Translations under genes and position numbers: made by a program
The notes under the pieces: generated by a model
Database searches by the model: none
What the model was told of the DNA's origin: nothing
Seen by the model: the letters and a program-made list of their open reading frames with translations, nothing else
Shown here: positions 42,484-51,302 of the stretch, piece by piece
Position numbering within the stretch: the stretch's first letter is position 1
Layout: every line of letters begins with the position of its first letter
Assembly: GCA_026394605.1 (NCBI GenBank)
Contig: JAPKXY010000051.1
Location: 1-64,000 of the forward strand
Source: Methanoregula sp.
GTDB lineage: Archaea > Halobacteriota > Methanomicrobia > Methanomicrobiales > Methanospirillaceae
DNA: 64,000 bases
Direction of reading: 5' to 3'

Positions 42484-43248
42484 GTGGTACCAACGGGTCG
42501 GTATGATGAGATCGATGTCTTCCGTGGCATTGCAATCCTCATGATGATCCTCTTTCATACGCTTTATGACCTTGCCTTTTTCGGTATTTATCCGGTTAAT
42601 ATCTCGACCGGGTTCTGGCGCTGGTTTGCAATTGCTACAGCATCGCTCTTTCTTTTGATCGCGGGTCTTTCCCTCACCATCAGCCATGCGCGGGCGCTGC
42701 AGCGGTTACGAGGAGCTGTCAAACCGCACGTCAGGCTTTTCGTCAAGTATATCAAACGAGGCGCGGGGATTTTTAGCTGCGGGCTTCTGGTCACACTCAC
42801 CACGTGGCTCTATCTCGGTGACGGTTTTGTAATTTTCGGAATCCTGCATCTGATTGGAGTCTCAATCATGCTCTCACCACTCTTTTTCTGGTTCAGAAAG
42901 AAGAATATCCTGATCGGTGCCGTTTGCATCGTCATTGGCATCATGCTCACAGTTTCCGGGATCAGTGGTCCGATATTTTTACTCTGGCTCGGCATTCACC
43001 CTGTATCATTCACGTCAGTGGACTACACGCCACTCTTTCCGTGGTTCGGTGTCGTTCTCATCGGCATGGGTCTTGGTGAACACCTGTACCCGAGTGGTAA
43101 GAGGGCGTTTAACACACCACACATGCCCGGCATGGTGTCTGCAACGATCGCTCTGCTCGGGCGGCACTCGCTTGTGATGTATCTTGTACACCAGCCGGTG
43201 ATCCTTCTGCTTCTGCATATTGTTACCGGTCTACCCATGCTGGGATAA
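42484..43248 (+). CDS. DUF1624 (heparan-alpha-glucosaminide N-acetyltransferase-like) membrane protein
   Basis: The 254-aa protein has about seven hydrophobic helices and opens with EIDVFRGIAILMMILFHTLYDL, the signature of the acyltransferase-3-like DUF1624 family, including the conserved Arg and His. A later LGRHSLVMYLVHQPV resembles the C-terminal signature of membrane acyltransferases. It may transfer acyl groups to sugars or lipids at the membrane; the substrate is unknown. The start is GTG 42484 without a clear Shine-Dalgarno sequence. It sits alone between convergent or divergent neighbours. Confidence 0.82.
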   Translation: MVPTGRYDEIDVFRGIAILMMILFHTLYDLAFFGIYPVNISTGFWRWFAIATASLFLLIAGLSLTISHARALQRLRGAVKPHVRLFVKYIKRGAGIFSCGLLVTLTTWLYLGDGFVIFGILHLIGVSIMLSPLFFWFRKKNILIGAVCIVIGIMLTVSGISGPIFLLWLGIHPVSFTSVDYTPLFPWFGVVLIGMGLGEHLYPSGKRAFNTPHMPGMVSATIALLGRHSLVMYLVHQPVILLLLHIVTGLPMLG

Positions 43249-43386
43249 CGATGCGACAGCCATACAAAAACTTTGGTATAACGTTGCACCACGAGAATAA
43301 GAGTTAATACGAGCATTGACGAACGGGCTGGTCATTGATTATGTGTTCCTGATCCTGCTTTTCACTTTGTCAGAAAGAAGAATTTC

Positions 43387-45054
43387 CTATTCCACAAAAA
43401 GCGGGACGTCCTTGAATTGCCCGACATCAAATAAACCGCGATCAGTGATGCGCAGGTTCGCGATCACTGTCAGGGACAGAAAGGAGAGATACATGAACGG
43501 GTCGCTGATCGCACCCATCTGCGACATAGTATTTTTCAGGCTTTCCAGTTCTGAGACGACCTTTTCGAATGGCTGAAGCGACATGAGCCCGGCACATTCG
43601 AGAGGGAGCACTGTTTCCTGCCGGCCATCTACGACGACCATTGCACCGCGGTTGCGGATTACTGCATTGATCGCCAGAACAATCTCATGATCGCTGACGC
43701 CCACCGCCACGATGTTGTGGGCATCGTGAGCAACACTTGCGGCAATCGCACCCCTTACAAGGCTGAATCCATGCACAAGCCCGATACCACAAGGGTGTGC
43801 CTTATACCGGTTGCAGACCACTACCTTCAGGATGTCGCGGTCAAGATCCGGAATATTATGTGCATCGAGATCGAATTCCAGCGAATCGGTGATGATCTGG
43901 TGCGGTACGATCCCAATAACGCGGGCGCGCCCGCGGCCGGAAATCCTGATAGCATTGCGACCCTGTTTGGCGCATGCAAACGGGAGCGGTTTCCATGGTG
44001 TCTGGCGTGGGGGGAGCGAACCGATGGCAACCCCGCGCTTGAAGGTGGATTTCACCGAGAATGTCCGGCAATCATCGATGACGCAAAAGTCCGCGAGTCG
44101 TCCGGGCGCAAGTGCCCCACGGTCAAAGAGCCGGAAGCGTTCTGCCGCTGAGAGCGTCGCCATCCGCAGGGCGATCTCGGGCTCCAGCCCGGCGGCGATC
44201 GCAGTCCTTACACAATTATCGATGTGTCCGTCAGCAGCGAGCATGTCTGCATGGCAGTCATCGGTGGCAAAGCAGCAGCGCGGTGCGGTGAAGGGAGTTA
44301 CGATCCCGGCAAGATCCCTGATATTATGTTCGGTGGATCCCTGTCTCAAAAAGATATACATCCCGCGCCGGAGCTTCTCTGTGGCTTCCTCACGCTGGGT
44401 ACACTCATGGTCGCTCTGCATACCGGAGAGGAGGTACGCGTTCAGATCAGCGCCCGAAAGCAGCGGGGCATGACCGTCCACTAACGGGGCAAGGGCGATC
44501 TTGTCAAGGACTTCCTGGTCCTGTGCCAGCACGCCGGGGACGTTCATCACTTCACCGATGCCGAGCACGCCCGCGCGCCCGATAAATACCGCCAGATCAG
44601 AAGCGGTGAGCACTGCACCGCCGACATCCCGGGGTGTCGCAGGCACGCACGACGGGAGCATGAACAGGATATCGATCTGGGTATCCTTGGCTTCCCGCAC
44701 CATGAACTCAATTCCCGCGGCACCGGCAACATTTGCAATCTCGTGGGGGTCGGCGATCACGGTTGTTGTCCCATGGGTTGCGACAAGGCGAGCGTATTCC
44801 TTTGGGGTGAGCAGCGAACTTTCGATATGGACATGGGCGTCGATCAGCCCAGGGACGATCCTAGCACCGTGCAGGTCGTGTTCGACTCTGCCGAAATAGG
44901 TACCGATACCGACGACGATGCCATCGGTTACCGCAAGGGTGCCCTGCTCCCATGTGCAGGAGAATGGATTAAAAATTACTGCGTTGGAAAAGACCACGTC
45001 AGCAGGTGCGAGCCCGCGGGCAGCGTCGATGAGGCGGCGTCTGCGTTTACGCAT
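43387..45054 (-). CDS. ade: Adenine deaminase
   Basis: The 555-aa amidohydrolase has the metal motif DAHVHIESS, ADPHEIANVAG, VDGHAPLLSG and FATDDCHADML in order, as in Ade-type adenine deaminases. A C-terminal domain carries the VVDG and glycine-rich segments. It converts adenine to hypoxanthine for purine salvage, in the cytoplasm, with two metals. The stop of the upstream lipoprotein gene lies just before its ATG (3 bp). Full length for the family. Confidence 0.95.
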   Translation of the reverse strand: MRKRRRRLIDAARGLAPADVVFSNAVIFNPFSCTWEQGTLAVTDGIVVGIGTYFGRVEHDLHGARIVPGLIDAHVHIESSLLTPKEYARLVATHGTTTVIADPHEIANVAGAAGIEFMVREAKDTQIDILFMLPSCVPATPRDVGGAVLTASDLAVFIGRAGVLGIGEVMNVPGVLAQDQEVLDKIALAPLVDGHAPLLSGADLNAYLLSGMQSDHECTQREEATEKLRRGMYIFLRQGSTEHNIRDLAGIVTPFTAPRCCFATDDCHADMLAADGHIDNCVRTAIAAGLEPEIALRMATLSAAERFRLFDRGALAPGRLADFCVIDDCRTFSVKSTFKRGVAIGSLPPRQTPWKPLPFACAKQGRNAIRISGRGRARVIGIVPHQIITDSLEFDLDAHNIPDLDRDILKVVVCNRYKAHPCGIGLVHGFSLVRGAIAASVAHDAHNIVAVGVSDHEIVLAINAVIRNRGAMVVVDGRQETVLPLECAGLMSLQPFEKVVSELESLKNTMSQMGAISDPFMYLSFLSLTVIANLRITDRGLFDVGQFKDVPLFVE

Positions 45055-45057
45055 GAA

Positions 45058-45408
45058 TCAGACCACGATGTCTTTGATGCCTGCGGTCTTGCGTTCGCTG
45101 TTCACCGTCAGGTACATGTAGAGTTTGTATGTTCCTGGTTCTAGCTTTATAGGAACCACAAAATCGTTCTCACCCCTGCGCACAGAAACAGGGAAACCGA
45201 CGACAGTGAGTTCGCGCTGGTTGAGATTTTTTATTTCATAGACCCTGACCTGGATACCGGCGTCAACCGGGTCGCCGCTGTTGGTGACATGGACCAAAAG
45301 ACCTTGGTTTCTGTAGTTCACATCACCGATGGCAAGCGACGTACACCCCGCTGACAGGACAATCAATACAAAAAGAGCAAGCGCAGCAAGGCACCCTGAT
45401 ATGGACAT
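45058..45408 (-). CDS. Small exported lipoprotein of unknown function
   Basis: The 116-aa protein has a hydrophobic signal ending in the lipobox LSAGC (Cys near residue 22). It is followed by a single beta-rich domain of about 90 residues with GLLVHVTNSGDP and PGTYKLYMYLTV, resembling an immunoglobulin-like or FxLYD fold. I do not recognise a family. It should be lipid-anchored to the outer face of the membrane. It is immediately upstream of adenine deaminase with a 3-bp spacing, which may reflect compact genome layout and not shared function. Confidence 0.65.
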   Translation of the reverse strand: MSISGCLAALALFVLIVLSAGCTSLAIGDVNYRNQGLLVHVTNSGDPVDAGIQVRVYEIKNLNQRELTVVGFPVSVRRGENDFVVPIKLEPGTYKLYMYLTVNSERKTAGIKDIVV

Positions 45409-45525
45409 GATTCAATGGTAAAATTATAAGCATAAATAATATGTGGTTCTCTGGCATTCAGGATGCACCAGTAACATTGCCGGTTTACGGAAACCAGATC
45501 AATGCATCATGGCACAATAGTTGTG

Positions 45526-45714
45526 TTATAATTTTTCGACCGTGATCCGGACGCGATCACCGGCTTTGATGCCGTGTCCCTTTGGGATGTCGATGTTAAA
45601 CCAGAGGGCGTTCGATTGGTCCTGCGTAGTGTCCTGCGACATCAGGCAGTCCTTGTGCTCGTTGATGTCGGCGACAAATTCGATCCCCGCCTCAACCTTG
45701 AAAGGTTTTCCCAT
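45526..45714 (-). CDS. Small 62-aa protein of unknown function
   Basis: From ATG 45714 the protein reads as a compact beta-rich domain (KVEAGIEFVADI, then KGHGIKAGDRVRITVEKL) with a C-terminal element like those of small beta barrels. A longer frame to 45882 exists but its extra part overlaps the winged-helix gene and lacks protein-like composition, so I use the inner ATG. It is 28 bp downstream of that gene on the same strand, so the two may be one transcript. No family was recognised. Confidence 0.6.
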   Translation of the reverse strand: MGKPFKVEAGIEFVADINEHKDCLMSQDTTQDQSNALWFNIDIPKGHGIKAGDRVRITVEKL

Positions 45715-45742
45715 ACAGAAAAAAGGGGCGCGGATGGTTAAA

Positions 45743-45994
45743 TTATATCGATCTGGGCGTGACCATCCACGTCGTGCTGTTCGAATAGCTCCACCGTATG
45801 ATGTTGAGATCCTTGCAGATCTCGGCAAGGATTGCCATGTTTGTCCCCACTTCTTTTGGGGATAACCCGAGATCCTTTGCAATGTACTTGGACTTGAAGT
45901 AATGTTTGCCCTTGGTTATCCCCGATTGGAGATAACCTACGATTTTGTGCTGGGTCTCGTTATACGTCTCGCGAATTCTTTTTGAAGTTGACAT
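45743..45994 (-). CDS. Winged-helix DNA-binding protein (DUF7123-like)
   Basis: The 83-aa protein has an N-terminal helix and a winged-helix core: KIVGYLQSGITKGKHYFKSKYIAKDLGLSPKEVGTNMAILAE, ending in a Thr/Trp-containing wing (NSTTWMVT). It resembles a short archaeal regulator family known mainly as DUF7123 in haloarchaea. GAGG lies seven bases before ATG 45994, preferred over the 46009 start. An AT-rich region near 46030-46045 could hold its promoter. Targets are unknown. Confidence 0.75.
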   Translation of the reverse strand: MSTSKRIRETYNETQHKIVGYLQSGITKGKHYFKSKYIAKDLGLSPKEVGTNMAILAEICKDLNIIRWSYSNSTTWMVTPRSI

Positions 45995-46220
45995 GTTTCG
46001 CCTCAGCATTAAAAACTCATATAGATCAGCTCATATATATAAATATCTATCCCAAGTGGCAGAATTTGGCTCCTTTTTGATTTTGCACACCAATTTTTTG
46101 ACCAGAAAGCATTTATTGCCCACCGGTTTGAATTGGTTTTTCGATCCGCGCATATCAGCGAGATCCAATTTTTTTACAAACATTCCTGTGAATTTTAAAA
46201 TTGAATTATCTAATTTCACG

Positions 46221-48059
46221 TTATTTTTGCACCTGCGCCCCGCCAATCTTGTTGATCAGCGCTTCGAGCACGGTATTGCGCATGCCTTCCACGAACTTGA
46301 TGCTGCCAACAACCAGGTGTCCTCCACCACTGATGCCCCCGCCAGGTATCTCGACATGCAGCTCCCGCACCATGCGGGGAATGTTCATCAGAACACCGCG
46401 GGAGCGGAGCACAGCAAAGTCAGGACCAAAACCGATCGTGACCACGGGTGAGCCTTCGTTAGCTTTACAGAGCCGATCGTGCACCTCACCGCTTGTCTTG
46501 CCCGGTGGAGGGAAGGTGAACTTGTGGGCGTGGATCTCAACATCAATCAGGAAAAGCTTCGCACCATTGGGCAGTTCTCTTTTGACAACATGCGGCATGC
46601 AGGCACTCATCTGATCTTCAATCATCACGTTCGCCCCCTCGACAAGGAGTGCTACGAGCTTCGTGTGCCGGGTGATATTACCGCTGATGTTGAGTATATC
46701 TTTTACGATCTCCCGTCCGTCATTGAACCGGAGCCAGAACTGCTCGTAATCAAGGGCGAGCGCGATGTTCTTGCAGGTGTCCTCGCTGTACTGGTCGCGC
46801 ACGAGGGCAAGGTACCGTGCGCGTTCGGGAGCTTCGCTCCGGTCTCCGACCCCTGCGATGGCAGGGAGATGGCGGATGAGTGGTTCAACCTTGGGGTTGA
46901 TAAGCCGCGCGACCTCGGTGCCCAGCATGCCTGCTGTAATCCCGAAGTCACCACCGACATGGTACGGGTTGACGTGGGCGATCAGGTATTTGTCGATCGT
47001 TGCATCGGGATGGTGATGGTCGATGACGGCAAAGGGGATGTCGTAGACACTTGCGATCTTGTATGAGGGTTCGTCCTCTTCAGTCGAACCGTTGTCAGTG
47101 AGGATTACCAGCGGCATCTTCTGGCCGAATCGGACATGGTCCTTTAATGAGAAATCGAGATCGCGGGTAATGTCCTCGATTTCATAGAAGGGTGCTTTTG
47201 AAGGAGCTCGTTTAAAGAGGTAATAATCAGCATCAAAGTCTGCACCGCTCTCCCTGATGAGCGCGATAATCGCCTGTTCGATCGCAACTGCGGAACAGAT
47301 ACCGTCTGCATCCGCATGGTGCCGGAGGATGATTGGCTGCGCGGTAAATACCGCCTTCCGAACAATCTTCGCAATCTTTTTCATCTCGGGACGCAGGCTC
47401 TCAATCACTTCAGACTTCACGAGCAGGGGTATATCTTCGGGTTCCGCACGGGCATCGAGTGCCGTATCGATCCGTACCCTGACTGCAGTCTCATCATCTC
47501 CTGTCAGGGCTGTGATCACATGTGCTTCAATCTGAAGCTGATTGTTGCGTTTCATGACCTCGCCAACGACTTTAACGATATCGTTGAGCTCCACTTCGGG
47601 GAATGCCCGGACGCCAGCCTCGACAAACGCAGCGACATTCTGGGTGCCCGATTCATCAACTATCGTGAATATGGTAGGGCCGCTCGTCTGTTTGATCTGC
47701 GCGACTTCACCCTCAATGGCAACCGTCTTTCCCACCCGGGTCCCGAGATCATTGATGCGGATGGTCGTCGATTTCTTTTCGATGTTTTGCACCTGGTAGA
47801 CCTGGATCTGCACCTCCTCAAGGTCGATGTTGCCGTTCGGGCGGATCTGCCGCACTTTAACAATAATAGGGTCCTTCTCCCTATGCTCCGTCTTCATGTT
47901 GCTCTTGTGGACGAGCCCCTTGATCCGGTCGTTTAACTGGACAAACATCCCAAAGTTGGCAAATCCCTGTACCTTACCTGCATAGATCTGCTGCTCCTCA
48001 ACATCAGCCAGATCGCATGTCGCACCAAGCCGGATAACGAGGATATCTTCATCTTGCAT
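46221..48059 (-). CDS. RecJ-like DHH-family phosphoesterase with N-terminal S1 and OB domains
   Basis: The 612-aa protein begins with an S1-type OB domain (YAGKVQGFANFGMFVQL) and a second OB region (VGKTVAIEGEVAQI). The DHH phosphoesterase domain has HHADADGIC and VIDHHHPD, and the C-terminal DHHA1 part ends in GGGISGGGHLV. Archaeal proteins of this layout are RecJ-like exonucleases, some associated with the replisome or acting on RNA. The ATG at 48059 is used, with GGGAGAGTGG upstream. Whether it acts on DNA or RNA cannot be decided from sequence. Confidence 0.88.
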   Translation of the reverse strand: MQDEDILVIRLGATCDLADVEEQQIYAGKVQGFANFGMFVQLNDRIKGLVHKSNMKTEHREKDPIIVKVRQIRPNGNIDLEEVQIQVYQVQNIEKKSTTIRINDLGTRVGKTVAIEGEVAQIKQTSGPTIFTIVDESGTQNVAAFVEAGVRAFPEVELNDIVKVVGEVMKRNNQLQIEAHVITALTGDDETAVRVRIDTALDARAEPEDIPLLVKSEVIESLRPEMKKIAKIVRKAVFTAQPIILRHHADADGICSAVAIEQAIIALIRESGADFDADYYLFKRAPSKAPFYEIEDITRDLDFSLKDHVRFGQKMPLVILTDNGSTEEDEPSYKIASVYDIPFAVIDHHHPDATIDKYLIAHVNPYHVGGDFGITAGMLGTEVARLINPKVEPLIRHLPAIAGVGDRSEAPERARYLALVRDQYSEDTCKNIALALDYEQFWLRFNDGREIVKDILNISGNITRHTKLVALLVEGANVMIEDQMSACMPHVVKRELPNGAKLFLIDVEIHAHKFTFPPPGKTSGEVHDRLCKANEGSPVVTIGFGPDFAVLRSRGVLMNIPRMVRELHVEIPGGGISGGGHLVVGSIKFVEGMRNTVLEALINKIGGAQVQK

Positions 48060-48244
48060 AATTTCCCACTCTCCCCGCACATTGCGTAACGAACGTCGTG
48101 GTATTGTTCATGCCATTGATAATTGCACGATTCAACAATGCTCAACAACGGCACATCTGATGGTACATAAATGACGTTTAGATTGTTAATTACGTTGCCA
48201 TTGCTCCATACAATAAAAGCCCCGGGGGGGATCTCAGGTTTTCC

Positions 48245-49183
48245 TTATCCCCGGAATGCCACGTCAACCATCTCGAGGTCATTGGGTGCGATGATCCTGC
48301 CGGAAAATTTTCTCCCTGCACCGGCAATGTGTGCATCCGCATCAGTATACCGAGAGCTGATGTGGATGAGGGCAAGTGTCTGCACGCATGCCACCGCGGC
48401 CGCCTCGCCAGCCTGTCCGGCTGTCGCGTGGTAGAACTCCGCTGCGCGGCCCTCTTCCGCATCATCGTACGTAGCATCGTGGATGAGGAGGTCTGCTTCA
48501 TGTGCGATCGTCGCAAGCCGCTGCGGGATTGGCTGCGTGTCTCCGGTATACACTACTTTTCGTCCCGGCCTGGGGGCACCCATCACATCCGACGGCTGGA
48601 TAACCCGCTGTTCACCATCCTTCTCCACTGTAACCGTTTCTCCCCGCTGGAGTCTGCCAAAGAGGGGACCTGCAGGGATGCCAAATGCGATTGCCCGTTC
48701 CCGGTCGAACCTTCCCGGTCGTTTGTCCTCATCGAGAACGTAACCGAGTGCGGGAAGCCCGTGGTACGCAGTAAAAGCAGTGACGGTATAGCCGTTAAAC
48801 CTCACCCATGAACCGTCTCCCAGTTCTACCGATTCAATGGGAAAGCTGAGGTTGAATTTCCCAATTTGCCTGATGGTTCGAACACACTCATGCACCCATT
48901 CGGGACCGTAGATTGTGAGCGGGGCGGTTCTGCCATTGAATGAAAGGGTCTGGACGAGCCCGAAGATGCCAAGAAAATGATCGGCATGCCAGTGGGTGAT
49001 AAAGATCGCGTCAATGGTAAAGCCGGTACGCGCCCGCATCATCTGTTGTTGTGCCCCTTCACCACAATCGAAGAGCAGGGTGTCGGACCCCCGACGGATC
49101 ATGATACAGGACGGGTTGCGATGAGGTGTCGGAAGTGCCCCGGCCGTGCCAAGGAAATACACATGAAGCGTCTCACCGCTCAT
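48245..49183 (-). CDS. rnz: Ribonuclease Z (tRNA 3' endonuclease)
   Basis: The 312-aa metallo-beta-lactamase-fold protein has the zinc motif HWHADH near 63-68, LGTAGALPTPHRN at the N-terminus, VVYTGDT and HATAGQAGEAA, as in RNase Z. It removes 3' trailers from tRNA precursors, which fits the CCA-less tRNA-Leu gene in this window. The ATG at 49183 forms an ATGA overlap with the stop of the TIM-barrel gene, so the two are translationally coupled. Confidence 0.95.
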   Translation of the reverse strand: MSGETLHVYFLGTAGALPTPHRNPSCIMIRRGSDTLLFDCGEGAQQQMMRARTGFTIDAIFITHWHADHFLGIFGLVQTLSFNGRTAPLTIYGPEWVHECVRTIRQIGKFNLSFPIESVELGDGSWVRFNGYTVTAFTAYHGLPALGYVLDEDKRPGRFDRERAIAFGIPAGPLFGRLQRGETVTVEKDGEQRVIQPSDVMGAPRPGRKVVYTGDTQPIPQRLATIAHEADLLIHDATYDDAEEGRAAEFYHATAGQAGEAAAVACVQTLALIHISSRYTDADAHIAGAGRKFSGRIIAPNDLEMVDVAFRG

Positions 49184-49953
49184 GCAAAACACCTCTTAAA
49201 GAGCGTGAGGCTGCGTTTTGCCTCCTCGATCGACCGCCCCTCGATTACAACCACACCTGAATAGTCTGCCGCGATTGTTTTCCCCACCGTTTCCCATGAG
49301 ATGGCGCCGTCACCCAGTGCGAGGTGCTCGTCTATTGCACCGTGATTGTCGTGGATATGGATATGGTCAGCCCGTTTTACCTGCTGGAGGAACTCGTTCA
49401 CCTTTCCGACCGTGTTTGCATGCCCGAAATCAAACGTCATCCCAATCCCCTCGATCCCTTCAGTTATACCTATGAGCTCTTCGGGGAACCGGCAGAGAAA
49501 CTCTTTTATACCGATCATGTTCTCAACACATGCCAGAACAGAATTATCAGATGCCACTGCGCCAATCTGGACAAGTGCTGCTTTCTGGAGATCCCAGGTT
49601 TTTTTGGGCACAAGCTTTCCCACCGGCGAGAGATAGCCCGGGTGGAGTGTTACCCGGTCGGTGAGGTCTGCCGCGTGCTCAATGCATGTACAGATCTGCC
49701 GGATCGATTCGCGGTAGATCGGGTCGTTGAGTGTGGCGAGGTTCAGGTCGCCATAGGGAGCGTGCACTGATACACCGAGTCTGGTGCTCGCGATGACATC
49801 GGTGATCATGGTGTAATTTTTCTTGTTATCAAGCCGGTAGTTGCCGTCCGCAACGATTTCCCAGCCGGTATACCCGCATTCCTCGATACCCGCGACCCAT
49901 TCGATTGCGTCCCAGATCTTGGCTGAGGATGAGAAGTATGGCAGGAGGGTCAT
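49180..49953 (-). CDS. Sugar-phosphate isomerase / AP endonuclease-like TIM-barrel protein
   Basis: The 257-aa protein has features of the xylose-isomerase-like/AP endonuclease family 2 TIM barrel: VHAPYGDLNLATLND, TLHPGYLSP, CVENMIGIKEF, TFDFGHANTVG and HIHDNHGAIDEHL, whose Glu, His and Asp would bind metal. The substrate is unknown and it may be a sugar isomerase, epimerase or endonuclease. It is coupled by ATGA overlaps on both sides, to the UPF0200 gene upstream and the RNase Z gene downstream. Confidence 0.82.
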   Translation of the reverse strand: MTLLPYFSSSAKIWDAIEWVAGIEECGYTGWEIVADGNYRLDNKKNYTMITDVIASTRLGVSVHAPYGDLNLATLNDPIYRESIRQICTCIEHAADLTDRVTLHPGYLSPVGKLVPKKTWDLQKAALVQIGAVASDNSVLACVENMIGIKEFLCRFPEELIGITEGIEGIGMTFDFGHANTVGKVNEFLQQVKRADHIHIHDNHGAIDEHLALGDGAISWETVGKTIAADYSGVVVIEGRSIEEAKRSLTLFKRCFA

Positions 49954-50498
49954 GCGCGAGCCTCAATCTGTTTTAATATCTCCTTGACTGACGTTGTGAA
50001 TGCAAAAAGATCCCTATTATTGTTTATCTGGAAATCAGCCTGATCAAGTGCAGCCCCCAGTCCCCATCCCAGCTCGCGTTCATCACGGAACCGCAGCGAA
50101 GATTCCGTGGTCGTGTCATCGGAACGACCCCGTGAGTGGAGGCGTGCGAGGCGCGAGTTAAAAGGCGCGGCAACCGCAACAAGGACAAAGCCAGAAAAGC
50201 TGGCACGGAATGCCTTGACCTCAGCATCGCCCCGTATGCCATCTACCAGAACGATCGGAGCTCTCTGGTCCTGGATCTCCGGAATGCAGAGCCTGGCAAT
50301 TGCGTCCATACCGAGATCCAGCCGCAACTTTGTTGCCAAAGCCCCCATATTCTCATCAGTTGGTGCCATTCCCGCTTTTTCTACTGCCCTGCGGATTACA
50401 TCTCCCATCACGACGATTGGGATATCATGAGCTGCCGCAATCTTTGCAAATTCCCCTTTACCGCTTCCGGGAAGCCCGACGACTCCGATCACTTTCAT
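49950..50498 (-). CDS. UPF0200-family nucleotide-kinase-like P-loop protein
   Basis: The 182-aa protein has the P-loop GLPGSGKGEFA near residues 8-18 and VDGIRGDAEV, with an Arg-rich lid (LARLHSRGRSDD). These match the archaeal UPF0200 group, which resembles dephospho-CoA kinase and adenylate kinases. Its substrate is not established. The ATG at 50498 lies inside the end of the radical SAM gene (41-bp overlap), and its 3' end overlaps the TIM-barrel gene, so four genes form one operon. Confidence 0.8.
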   Translation of the reverse strand: MKVIGVVGLPGSGKGEFAKIAAAHDIPIVVMGDVIRRAVEKAGMAPTDENMGALATKLRLDLGMDAIARLCIPEIQDQRAPIVLVDGIRGDAEVKAFRASFSGFVLVAVAAPFNSRLARLHSRGRSDDTTTESSLRFRDERELGWGLGAALDQADFQINNNRDLFAFTTSVKEILKQIEARA

Positions 50499-51201
50499 AG
50501 AGCAGCTCACCCCCTTCGCGTGTCCGTAGCTTGACAGCATGTTCCAGCCCGTCAGCAATCATCTTGAGTTCATCTTCCGAGAGCGGTTTCAACTCACCCG
50601 TGACCCCCTGCTGGAGCACGATATCGACGTCGCCTGCGTCAGCTGCAATGTACGGCACTTCATCCTCATACCCGCGGAACAGGGTGATTACGACCTCGAA
50701 TTCCGGCAGCATTCCTGATTCGTGGGAATCCCTGCAAAGGGTAAGCGATCGCTGGACTTTCCTGACATAGTTTCCGCCCAGCAGGTTATTATAACGCTCC
50801 CATCGTGCCTTGATATCGAGCGCCAATCGGTCCACCATTCGTTTTTTGATAAGCGCATCGATGGTATCGGGATAAATCCCATTGGTCTGCACACCAACAA
50901 GAAGGTTCATCTCCTTTGAGGCTCCCGCAAGCGCAAGAAGTGCATCCTTCTGCATTGTCGGTTCGCCCCCGGAAAAGATGACACCGCTCACCAGCATGCG
51001 CGACCCGCGGATCATTTCGATCACTTCATCAATCCCGCGCAGATCGCTTCCGGAAAGGATCGCGGTGTTCTGGCAGTAGATGCAGCGGACGGGGCACCCC
51101 CGTAAAAAAACCGTACACACTGACCTGCCCCGCCAGTCCACTGTAGAGAGTGGGACAAATCCCCCGAAGTTGACCTGAATAAAAATCACCGTGCTACACA
51201 A
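50458..51201 (-). CDS. Radical SAM protein, anaerobic RNR/PFL-activase-like
   Basis: The protein has up to 247 aa with the radical SAM cluster motif CPVRCIYC (Cx3Cx2C), then the GGEPTMQ and QTNGIYPD segments. It resembles glycyl-radical activating enzymes of the NrdG2 type that activate anaerobic ribonucleotide reductase. No nrdD gene is in the window, so the target is uncertain. The start shown is TTG 51201 and is uncertain; GTG four codons later is also possible, and neither has a clear Shine-Dalgarno sequence. Confidence 0.82.
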   Translation of the reverse strand: MCSTVIFIQVNFGGFVPLSTVDWRGRSVCTVFLRGCPVRCIYCQNTAILSGSDLRGIDEVIEMIRGSRMLVSGVIFSGGEPTMQKDALLALAGASKEMNLLVGVQTNGIYPDTIDALIKKRMVDRLALDIKARWERYNNLLGGNYVRKVQRSLTLCRDSHESGMLPEFEVVITLFRGYEDEVPYIAADAGDVDIVLQQGVTGELKPLSEDELKMIADGLEHAVKLRTREGGELLYESDRSRRASRKR

Positions 51202-51302
51202 TGTTGGTACCGAGGTTATTTGAGGATATTGAATCGGTGCCTGTGCTATAAAGGGGTGTTATCTGCATGTGAGGATGCCATCTTCCGTCACCAAAATATT
51301 CG

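Noticed and set aside
45526-45882. Long version of the small 62-aa gene
   Set aside because: The extra N-terminal part overlaps the winged-helix gene and has non-protein-like Ser/Arg-rich composition; the inner ATG at 45714 is preferred.
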